This document shows positions 6,907 to 13,320 of a stretch of 14,538 nucleotides of DNA, piece by piece. Under the pieces are notes generated by a model. The model was not told the origin of the DNA. It made no database searches and saw nothing but the letters and a program-made list of their open reading frames with translations. Each line of letters opens with the position of its first letter. Positions within the stretch are counted from its first letter, which is position 1. Both the position numbers and the translations under genes were made by a program. The DNA comes from Bacteroidales bacterium (GTDB taxonomy: Bacteria > Bacteroidota > Bacteroidia > Bacteroidales > UBA7960). Location of the stretch: contig SLEW01000070.1 in the NCBI GenBank assembly GCA_007124575.1, positions 1 to 14,538 on the forward strand, read 5' to 3'.

Positions 6907-7194
6907 ATGAAAACGATCATTATTTCCGCATTACTCTTATTTTCAGCAGGCGCTGTAACAGCAGGTGACAGCATGTACAGCGCAAACAAACTCTTTTTCG
7001 AAACCAAAAGCGGCGAAAAGCTCCAAATGGAGTTTTATGAAGAGCAAGAGAACAAGGAAGATGTTCCGGAGTTTCTCAGGGCTCTGATCTACCACGAGCA
7101 GATAAATACGGAAGACCACCAGGCGTTTCAGGCGCTGATTAAAAGCCTCAGCAAACCCGAAAAAGAAGAAAAGCTTCCATTTGAATTAAATTAG
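6907..7194 (+). CDS. Small secreted or periplasmic protein of unknown function
   Basis: A 95-aa product I do not recognise. Residues 1-20 form a typical signal peptide: Lys2, a hydrophobic core (IIISALLLFSAGAV) and a TAGD junction suggesting cleavage near residue 19 or 20. There is no lipobox cysteine, and the product has no cysteine at all. The mature part of about 75 aa is strongly acidic and polar (SGEKLQMEFYEEQENKEDV, then a basic-acidic tail PEKEEKLPFELN) and is probably mostly helical after a short FFETKSGEKLQMEFY strand pair. Support for being real: the signal peptide, its position as the only sensible frame in the interval, and a strong terminator 60 bases after the stop. It stands alone between a divergent MFS gene and a separately promoted PsiE-family gene. 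Start at ATG 6907; no Shine-Dalgarno seen. Confidence 0.65.
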   Translation: MKTIIISALLLFSAGAVTAGDSMYSANKLFFETKSGEKLQMEFYEEQENKEDVPEFLRALIYHEQINTEDHQAFQALIKSLSKPEKEEKLPFELN

Positions 7195-7254
7195 TATAAG
7201 TAACACCCTCAGGCGACAATCCGCTTATAGTACACTTATTGGTTTAAGTAGCTG

Positions 7255-7290
7255 AAAAGCCGGCATCAAAAACAGATGCCGGCTTTTTTT
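7255..7290 (+). terminator. Strong intrinsic terminator after the small secreted-protein gene
   Basis: GCCGGCATC (7259-7267) pairs perfectly with GATGCCGGC (7275-7283) around a 7-base loop. Four A residues before the stem and the T7 run after it (7284-7290) extend the hairpin and provide the U tract. The A/T-flanked stem could also work in reverse, but no minus-strand gene ends here. Confidence 0.92.
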
Positions 7291-7383
7291 CTTTTGCTTT
7301 ATGGCAAGCCGGCGACGTCCATCAAGGGCAGATACCCACAAAAGTTATCAGCATTTGGCTCATGCCGCCAAAAAAAGTTTATG

Positions 7384-7391
7384 TATTTTTG
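7384..7391 (+). promoter_or_regulatory. Candidate -7 element before the PsiE-family gene
   Basis: TATTTTTG matches TAnnTTTG exactly and lies 46 bases before the ATG at 7438, after the preceding terminator, so a promoter is expected here. The only TTTG upstream (7354-7357) is 26 bases away, longer than the usual spacing, so the -33 element is uncertain. Confidence 0.4.
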
Positions 7392-7437
7392 TGCGGTATT
7401 TAAAGTATGGTAAACAATTATATAATATACTGTCACT

Positions 7438-8076
7438 ATGCCACAAACTGACCACACGCCACCCGCATTGAAAAGGTTTATACGCCTTGTTGAACGTACT
7501 ATCATCAAAACGCTCATCGTGCTGATGTCAATTTTGCTTATACTGGCTACCATTGAGTTGGCTTATGTGCTCGCCATGTCTGTGTACAACAGCAGCGACG
7601 AGCACCTTTTGTTTAACCTTGGCAACCTGATGAATATCTTTGGTGTGGTACTCCTGGTAGTGATCGGCATTGAGTTGCTTGATACCATAAAAGTATACTT
7701 TCGCAAACACGTGATACACGTGGAAGTAGTGATGCTTGTAGCCATTATTGCGATAGCCAGGAAGGTGATCGTGATGGATATTGAAGATCATTCGGGAATC
7801 GACTTCCTGGGTATTGCGGGGATTATGATAGCTCTTGCAGGTGGTTATTACCTGATTAAAGCTGGTGGTGGTTGTGGTTTCCCTGAAGATGAAGAAAAAA
7901 GCGAAACAGAGGATGTGGTTCTCCAGGAAAAAGTAACAAAAGGTGATGATGAAGTCATTGAAAGAAAAAAGACCATAAAAACCCAAAGCGAAGAAAATGT
8001 TTCCAGGCCTGGTCAGACTGAGCAGCAGAATTACAAAATGGGCAACCAGGATAATAACTCTTCAAAGTCTGAATAA
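7438..8076 (+). CDS. PsiE-family (phosphate-starvation-inducible E) membrane protein with charged tail
   Basis: A 212-aa inner-membrane protein. Four hydrophobic helices are predicted at about 22-48, 62-84, 95-113 and 121-141. Between helices 2 and 3 lies IELLDTIKVYFRKHVIHVEV, followed by AIIAIARKVIVMD; this ordered pattern is what I recall of the PsiE family (Pfam PF06146), whose biochemical role is unknown. Beyond the family core come a glycine-rich turn with one cysteine (AGGGCGFPEDEEK) and a cytosolic tail of about 65 residues rich in Glu, Lys, Gln and Asn, probably disordered. The name comes from phosphate regulation of E. coli psiE; nothing here shows a Pho box or any phosphate gene, so phosphate control is not supported. 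The start is ATG 7438, with a TAnnTTTG element upstream. pyrG follows after 119 bases with no obvious terminator between. Confidence 0.75.
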   Translation: MPQTDHTPPALKRFIRLVERTIIKTLIVLMSILLILATIELAYVLAMSVYNSSDEHLLFNLGNLMNIFGVVLLVVIGIELLDTIKVYFRKHVIHVEVVMLVAIIAIARKVIVMDIEDHSGIDFLGIAGIMIALAGGYYLIKAGGGCGFPEDEEKSETEDVVLQEKVTKGDDEVIERKKTIKTQSEENVSRPGQTEQQNYKMGNQDNNSSKSE

Positions 8077-8103
8077 TGGCAGGTGAAACGAGCCATGTCA
8101 AGA

Positions 8104-8124
8104 GGTTTGAGGTCTGAGGTTTGG
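8104..8124 (+). repeat. Imperfect heptanucleotide tandem repeat, three units
   Basis: GGTTTGA, GGTCTGA and GGTTTGG follow one another between the PsiE-family gene and pyrG, with partial units on each side (GA before, AGGT after). Two of the units contain TTTG, the last at 8120-8123, so the repeat overlaps the area where a pyrG -33 element would be sought. Confidence 0.7.
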
Positions 8125-8146
8125 AGGTAGTTTCAATATCTTTTCT

Positions 8147-8154
8147 TACTTTCG
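8147..8154 (+). promoter_or_regulatory. Candidate -7 element for pyrG
   Basis: TACTTTCG differs from TAnnTTTG at one position and lies 41 bases before the pyrG ATG. A TTTG at 8120-8123 is 23 bases upstream, slightly longer than the preferred spacing. It also shows why the longer open frame from 8121 is not the gene: the promoter would lie inside it. Confidence 0.35.
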
Positions 8155-8195
8155 CATTTTTTATTATTATTGATTATCAGGAAAAAGAAGTTTCT

Positions 8196-9809
8196 ATGGC
8201 TGGCTCGGATAGCACCAGGTTTATTTTTGTTACAGGTGGAGTAACCTCTTCCCTTGGAAAAGGCATCATATCTGCATCACTGGCTAAGCTGCTGCAGTCC
8301 AGGGGATACTCCGTAACAATTCAGAAGCTTGACCCCTATATTAACATTGATCCGGGCACACTAAACCCTTACGAGCATGGTGAATGCTATGTTACGGAGG
8401 ATGGCGCCGAAACTGACCTTGACCTGGGGCATTACGAACGCTTTCTTAATGTTCACACATCACAGGCCAATAATGTGACCACAGGCAAAGTTTATCAATC
8501 GGTCATTGAAAAAGAGCGCCGGGGTGATTATCTCGGTGAAACAGTGCAGGTGATACCTCATATTACGGATGAGATAAAGCAAAGGATTAAGCTTCTGGGC
8601 GAAAACAACGAATACGATTTTGTGATCACGGAAATTGGTGGCACCGTAGGCGACATTGAGTCTTTGCCTTACATCGAGGCCATTCGTCAGCTTAAATGGG
8701 TAATGGGATCCAACAGCCTTGTTATTCACCTTACCCTTATCCCCTACCTTGCTGCAGCTAAGGAGCTGAAAACCAAACCCACACAACATTCAGTAAAAAT
8801 GATGCTTGAGTATGGTGTTCAGCCGGACATCCTGGTTTGTCGCACCGAGAAACCTCTTAATGACCCCTTGAGAAACAAAATCGCGCTCTTTTGCAATGTG
8901 GAAGCCAGCTCGGTAATCGAAAGCATCGACACCAATAGCATTTATAAAGTACCTCTTCTGATGAAGGAAGAAAAGCTTGACAAGGTGGTATTAAAAATGA
9001 TGAAGGCTTCATCGCGCAAAGCACCCAACCTTAAAAAGTGGGAGCAATTCATACGGAGGCTTGAATCACCCAAAAGCACGATAGACATCGGGTTAGTTGG
9101 CAAGTATGTGGAGTTAATTGATGCATATAAATCCATTATAGAGTCACTGATCCATGCGGGCACAGAGAACAACTGCAAGGTTAATTTACGGCTGATCCAG
9201 TCAGAGCAGCTGGACGAAGACAACCTGCATGAACGACTTGATGGACTAAAAGGAGTCATTGTGGCACCGGGATTTGGTGATCGCGGCATTGAAGGAAAAA
9301 TTATGGCCATTACGTATGTCAGAGAGCGCAATATACCATTTCTGGGCATATGTCTCGGAATGCAATGCGCCATGATTGAATTTGCCCGCCATGTGATCGG
9401 GCTCCCGGAGGCACATTCTACCGAGATGAAACCCGGAACACCTCACCCCATCATCGACATTATGGAAGACCAGAAAAAAGTGCATATCAAGGGAGGCACC
9501 ATGCGCCTGGGGGCTTATCCCTGCACCCTCCGGGAAGGGTCCAGGGTCCATGAAATATATGGTCAGCAGAACATCTCGGAAAGGCATCGCCATCGCTATG
9601 AGGTTAACAACCTCTACATGGATCGTTTTGAGCAGGCAGGCATGCATGCCACCGGAATAAATCCCGAATCCGGGCTTGTGGAGATCATTGAACTGAAGAG
9701 CCATCCCTGGTTTATTGGCGTGCAGTTTCATCCCGAATATAAAAGTACGGTAGACAAGCCACACCCACTTTTCATCCATTTTGTGAAGGCAGCAAAAAAA
9801 CAGAAGTAA
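8196..9809 (+). CDS. pyrG: CTP synthase (glutamine hydrolysing)
   Basis: Makes CTP from UTP, ATP and glutamine, the last step of pyrimidine nucleotide synthesis; cytosolic, active as a tetramer. The 537-aa product has both domains. The synthetase half (about 1-270) opens with the P-loop VTGGVTSSLGKG (Lys22) and contains KLDPYINIDPGTLNPYEHGE and TEDGAETDLDLGHYERFL. The class I glutamine amidotransferase half (about 300-537) has the nucleophile Cys386 in LGICLGMQCA and the His512/Glu514 pair in VQFHPEYK, with the oxyanion region VAPGFGDRG. The frame stays open upstream to 8121, but ATG 8196 after GAAAAAGAAG is chosen: it gives the family N-terminus, while the extra 25 residues are hydrophobic and unlike any CTP synthase. 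yidC comes next on the same strand, after 172 bases. Confidence 0.98.
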   Translation: MAGSDSTRFIFVTGGVTSSLGKGIISASLAKLLQSRGYSVTIQKLDPYINIDPGTLNPYEHGECYVTEDGAETDLDLGHYERFLNVHTSQANNVTTGKVYQSVIEKERRGDYLGETVQVIPHITDEIKQRIKLLGENNEYDFVITEIGGTVGDIESLPYIEAIRQLKWVMGSNSLVIHLTLIPYLAAAKELKTKPTQHSVKMMLEYGVQPDILVCRTEKPLNDPLRNKIALFCNVEASSVIESIDTNSIYKVPLLMKEEKLDKVVLKMMKASSRKAPNLKKWEQFIRRLESPKSTIDIGLVGKYVELIDAYKSIIESLIHAGTENNCKVNLRLIQSEQLDEDNLHERLDGLKGVIVAPGFGDRGIEGKIMAITYVRERNIPFLGICLGMQCAMIEFARHVIGLPEAHSTEMKPGTPHPIIDIMEDQKKVHIKGGTMRLGAYPCTLREGSRVHEIYGQQNISERHRHRYEVNNLYMDRFEQAGMHATGINPESGLVEIIELKSHPWFIGVQFHPEYKSTVDKPHPLFIHFVKAAKKQK

Positions 9810-9850
9810 TTTCTGAAGAATACTACTGCCCAAAATTCAATCATTTCGAT

Positions 9851-9858
9851 TATCTTTG
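9851..9858 (+). promoter_or_regulatory. Candidate -7 element for yidC
   Basis: TATCTTTG matches TAnnTTTG exactly in the gap between pyrG and yidC. No TTTG lies at the expected distance upstream, so the -33 element is missing or poor. If used, the yidC message would carry a leader of roughly 115-120 bases. Confidence 0.45.
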
Positions 9859-9981
9859 CACTCGGAAAAAACAACGGACAGCCGTAAAAACAATGGGTAA
9901 TTGTATTGCCCTTCAGGCAGTTCTGCCCTGCGCCGAGCGGTAATAGCCGGATGATGCGTAAGGGCGCAAAAATTATCACAC
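9859..9981 (+). promoter_or_regulatory. Leader of yidC with several short hairpins
   Basis: Between the candidate promoter and the ATG, short complementary segments follow one another: ACGG/CCGT (9874-9877 with 9882-9885), GGGTAAT/ATTGCCC (9895-9901 with 9905-9911, one G-T pair), GGCAG/CTGCC around 9916-9927, and GCGCC/GGCGC (9930-9934 with 9962-9966). CTCGG at 9861-9865 could also pair with CCGAG at 9933-9937 in an alternative fold. It matches no riboswitch class I recognise. Function is inference; the hairpins are seen in the sequence. Confidence 0.35.
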
Positions 9982-11916
9982 ATGAACAGAGATAACATCA
10001 TCGGGCTGATTTTCATTGCCATAATCATTATCGGTTACAGTCTGTGGATGGCCCCCAGTGAGGAGGAGCTCGCGGAACGCAGAATGCGGGAAGCAGAACG
10101 CGAACGCATAGAGGCACTGGAGGCAGAAAGAGCGGAAGAGGAAGCCATTCAGCCCGTAGATACCATGCCAGAGCCTGCCATCGAAACAGAAGACCCTGAG
10201 CTTCTTGATGCCGGGGAACAAGAACGGTTACGTGAACGCATGGGGCATTTTTCGAATGCAGCCATTGGCCAGGAGGACTTCTTTATCATCGAGAACGAGG
10301 TGATGAGGCTTAACATCAGCTCGCGTGGCGGACACATCCATAAGGCCGAACTCACAGACTATAAAACATGGGATCAGGAACCGCTCATACTGATTAAAGG
10401 TCTTGAGGAAGAGCGCTTTACCATACATTTCTTCTCCGACGACAGGAATGTGTCAACCGAAAATCTGTACTTTTCCCCCTATGTAAACAACCGGCCGCTC
10501 ACAGATCAAGAGCAGCTGAAGGCAGAAGGCAGTGAAATGCAGCGCCTGAGCATGCGTGCTTATACAGATCAGCATACGGATGAAAGCCCAAGCTTTATTG
10601 AGTTTGTATACACCCTCCAGGGTGATGCCTACATGCTTGACTTTGATGTACGGTTTATTGGTACAGATACTGCCATCAACAGATCCCTTACTTACCTTAA
10701 CCTTGACTGGCGCGCTAAGCTGCCCAGAAGCGAGAAAAACAGGGAGAACGAACTTAATAACACCACCGTATATTACAAGTATGCAAACGATGATGTATCC
10801 AGGATAAGGCCCACGAGAGATGGTTCTGAACGACTCAGCACCAGGGTTAGATGGATCTCTTTCAAACAACAATTCTTCTCCTCCACGCTTATTTCAGAAG
10901 AAGGTTTTGCAGAAGCTGATGTAACAAGCACCATGCTTGGAGAAGAGGAAGAAGACTTCCTGAAAAACATGACCGCATCTATCGTGCTGCCGTTTAATGC
11001 CCGCCAGGATAACATCTATAACATGAAATGGTATCTTGGACCCAACAGGTATCGTACACTGACCCAATACGATCTTCAGCTCGAAAGACAAATACCACTT
11101 GGATGGGGCTTTTTTCTGACTTCCTGGATCAACCGCATCCTCGTCATCCCGGTATTTAACTTCCTTGACGGTTTCAACTTCAACTATGGGATCATTATTC
11201 TGATCCTTACCATATTACTCAAAATTGTCCTGCTCCCTATTGCCTATAAAACCTATATGTCACAGGCCAAAATGCGGTTGCTGAAGCCGGAAATAGAGGA
11301 GCTGACCAAGAAATTTCCCAATAAAGAGGATGCCATGAAAAAGCAACAGGCTACCATGGCACTCTACAAAAAGGCGGGCGTAAACCCGATGGCAGGCTGC
11401 ATACCCATGCTGTTACAGCTACCCATACTGATCTCCCTCTTCCGGTTTTTCCCGGCTTCCATTGAGTTGCGACAGGAGTCTTTCCTGTGGGCGGATGACC
11501 TGTCTTCGTATGATTCAATCCTTGACCTTCCGTTTACCATCCCGTTTTATGGCGAACACGTGAGTCTGTTTACACTCCTGATGGCCGGGTCGATGGTCAT
11601 TTATACGAAGATGAACAGCCAGATGATGAGCTCCAGCAGCCAGATGCCAGGAATGAAAATGATGATGTACTTCATGCCGGTAATGCTGCTTGCCATATTT
11701 AACAGTTTTGCATCCGGCCTGAGTTACTACTACTTCCTGGCCAATGTGATCACTTTTGCACAGATGTTCCTGTTCAAGAAAGTAATTGATGAAGATGCGC
11801 TCCACGCCAAAATAGAGGCTAATAAGAAAAAGCCCGTGAAAAAATCAAAGTGGCAGCAAAGAATGGAAGAACTCGCCAAACAACAGGAAGCGCAAAAAAA
11901 ACGCAGGAAGAAGTAG
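9982..11916 (+). CDS. yidC: Membrane protein insertase YidC
   Basis: Inserts and folds inner-membrane proteins, alone or with SecYEG. The 644-aa product has the Gram-negative layout. The N-terminal membrane helix is at about 5-24 (IIGLIFIAIIIIGYSLWM), followed by a Glu/Arg-rich stretch, probably coiled coil, at about 29-56. The periplasmic beta-sandwich domain spans roughly 90-365. The conserved insertase core follows: NYGIIILILTILLKIVLLPI, the cytoplasmic helical hairpin MRLLKPEIEELTKKF, then AGVNPMAGCIPMLLQLPI and further helices to about 600. Lys414 takes the place of the groove arginine of E. coli YidC (Arg366), which I believe is usual in Bacteroidota. The tail is strongly basic (QQEAQKKRRKK), suited to ribosome contact. 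Start ATG 9982; no Shine-Dalgarno. It follows pyrG and precedes purB by 23 bases. Confidence 0.97.
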   Translation: MNRDNIIGLIFIAIIIIGYSLWMAPSEEELAERRMREAERERIEALEAERAEEEAIQPVDTMPEPAIETEDPELLDAGEQERLRERMGHFSNAAIGQEDFFIIENEVMRLNISSRGGHIHKAELTDYKTWDQEPLILIKGLEEERFTIHFFSDDRNVSTENLYFSPYVNNRPLTDQEQLKAEGSEMQRLSMRAYTDQHTDESPSFIEFVYTLQGDAYMLDFDVRFIGTDTAINRSLTYLNLDWRAKLPRSEKNRENELNNTTVYYKYANDDVSRIRPTRDGSERLSTRVRWISFKQQFFSSTLISEEGFAEADVTSTMLGEEEEDFLKNMTASIVLPFNARQDNIYNMKWYLGPNRYRTLTQYDLQLERQIPLGWGFFLTSWINRILVIPVFNFLDGFNFNYGIIILILTILLKIVLLPIAYKTYMSQAKMRLLKPEIEELTKKFPNKEDAMKKQQATMALYKKAGVNPMAGCIPMLLQLPILISLFRFFPASIELRQESFLWADDLSSYDSILDLPFTIPFYGEHVSLFTLLMAGSMVIYTKMNSQMMSSSSQMPGMKMMMYFMPVMLLAIFNSFASGLSYYYFLANVITFAQMFLFKKVIDEDALHAKIEANKKKPVKKSKWQQRMEELAKQQEAQKKRRKK

Positions 11917-11939
11917 GCAGGCAAAAAAGCTGACACGCC

Positions 11940-13289
11940 ATGCACAAACTTCAGAACATCAGTCCGGTCGACGGACGGTATCAGAAACAAACTTCTCCGC
12001 TGCGAAAATTCTTCTCAGAGGAAGCCCTTATACGCTACCGGGTGTATATGGAAATCCAATACCTGCTTAACCTGGCAGATATCATTCCTCAGCTTAAGAA
12101 CCTTTCAGAGGCATCCAAAAAGCAGATACTTGGCATAGCAACCGCTTTTACCCATGAGGATGCACGGCGCGTAAAGGAGATCGAAAAGGAAACCAACCAC
12201 GACATAAAAGCCGTAGAATATTTTATTAAGGAAAAGTTTGACGCTCAAGGCCTGGGCCAGTATAAGGAGTGGGTGCATTTTGGGCTTACCTCGCAGGACA
12301 TAAATAATACGGCCGTACCGCTATCCATTAAGGAGGCTCTGGAGCAGGTAATCATTCCTGCGCTTGAAGAATTGGTTGATCAGCTTAAAGATCTGTCAGA
12401 AAAATGGCTTGACACACCCATGCTCGCACGCACACACGGTCAGCCGGCGTCCCCTACTACCGTAGGCAAAGAGTTTATGGTGTTCAGGGAACGAATCCAG
12501 AATCAGCTCGAAGACCTAAAAAAAATGCCCTATCCGGCAAAATTTGGCGGTGCCACAGGTAACTTTAATGCACATCATGTTACCTTCCCGGATATTGACT
12601 GGCCTGCCTTTGCCGACAAGCTTGTTAACAAATTGGGGCTGGTCAGATCACAAACCACCACGCAAATAGATCATTATGACCGCCTGGCGGCCCTTTTCGA
12701 TTGCCTGAAGAGAATATGCACGATCATGATAGACCTTGACAGGGACTGCTGGTCATATATATCCATGGATTACTTTAAACAGAAAATCAAAAGCGGGGAG
12801 GTAGGCTCATCAGCCATGCCACACAAGGTCAACCCCATAGACTTTGAAAATGCAGAAGGTAACGCAGGTCTGGCGATCGCCCTTTTCGAACACCTCTCAG
12901 CAAAGCTGCCCGTAAGCCGGCTGCAAAGAGACCTCAGCGACTCCACGGTGCTTCGCAATATAGGTGTGCCCGTCAGTCACATGCTGATCACCATAAAAGC
13001 CACAATAAAAGGACTTGGGAAAATATCCCTCCATGATAACAAAATAATTCAGGATCTGGAAGACAACATGGTGGTGGTTGCCGAAGCCATACAAAGCATC
13101 CTGCGAAGCCTTGGACACCCGAACCCGTATGAGGCACTCAAAGACCTGACAAGAAAAGGGAAAGCCATCTCAAAGGAGGATATTCACCATTTTATAGATG
13201 GTCTGGATATCCCCGGGAAGGAAAAAACACGCCTCAAGCAGATCACACCTTTTAACTACACCGGCATCATGCCTGGAAAAAAGCAGTAA
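11940..13289 (+). CDS. purB: Adenylosuccinate lyase
   Basis: Splits SAICAR to AICAR plus fumarate, and adenylosuccinate to AMP plus fumarate, thus acting twice in purine synthesis. It belongs to the fumarase/aspartase superfamily and is a homotetramer with shared active sites. The 449-aa product carries the expected motifs: SPVDGRYQKQTSPLR at the N-terminus, HFGLTSQDINNTA near 113-126, ARTHGQPASPTT with the catalytic-type His166, and the mobile signature loop GSSAMPHKVNPIDFEN starting at Gly289, whose serines 290-291 include the catalytic base. The short N-terminus and VNPIDFENAEGN put it in the E. coli PurB-like subgroup. The ATG at 11940 gives the normal start. It lies 23 bases after yidC and 31 before the ABC exporter, all on one strand without a terminator, so cotranscription is likely. 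Confidence 0.97.
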   Translation: MHKLQNISPVDGRYQKQTSPLRKFFSEEALIRYRVYMEIQYLLNLADIIPQLKNLSEASKKQILGIATAFTHEDARRVKEIEKETNHDIKAVEYFIKEKFDAQGLGQYKEWVHFGLTSQDINNTAVPLSIKEALEQVIIPALEELVDQLKDLSEKWLDTPMLARTHGQPASPTTVGKEFMVFRERIQNQLEDLKKMPYPAKFGGATGNFNAHHVTFPDIDWPAFADKLVNKLGLVRSQTTTQIDHYDRLAALFDCLKRICTIMIDLDRDCWSYISMDYFKQKIKSGEVGSSAMPHKVNPIDFENAEGNAGLAIALFEHLSAKLPVSRLQRDLSDSTVLRNIGVPVSHMLITIKATIKGLGKISLHDNKIIQDLEDNMVVVAEAIQSILRSLGHPNPYEALKDLTRKGKAISKEDIHHFIDGLDIPGKEKTRLKQITPFNYTGIMPGKKQ

Positions 13290-13320
13290 TACAATAAATA
13301 CAAATCAAGACGCAAAAGGG

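Noticed and set aside
6804..7007. Minus-strand open frame of 67 codons across the start of the small secreted-protein gene
   Set aside because: It reads antisense to the signal peptide and has no promoter; the + strand frame has a signal peptide and a terminator.
7309..7314. Third GCCGGC copy after the 7255-7290 terminator as a second hairpin
   Set aside because: Six self-complementary bases about 25 bases past the terminator form no extra stable stem; likely chance.
7528..7986. Minus-strand open frame of 152 codons opposite the PsiE-family gene
   Set aside because: It mirrors the hydrophobic helices of the + strand gene, and its His/Tyr/Asn-rich product is typical of antisense translation.
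8121..8195. Upstream extension of pyrG by 25 codons
   Set aside because: The added residues are hydrophobic and unlike CTP synthase, and the candidate promoter lies inside; ATG 8196 has the family N-terminus.
9799..9816. Terminator after pyrG (CAGAA/TTCTG)
   Set aside because: The stem is about 5 bp, overlaps the stop codon region and is followed by AAGAA rather than a T run.
9246..9833. Long minus-strand open frame of 195 codons opposite pyrG
   Set aside because: It lies wholly across the glutaminase domain of pyrG and its 3' end; the translation looks like no protein and is explained by codon bias of the + strand gene.
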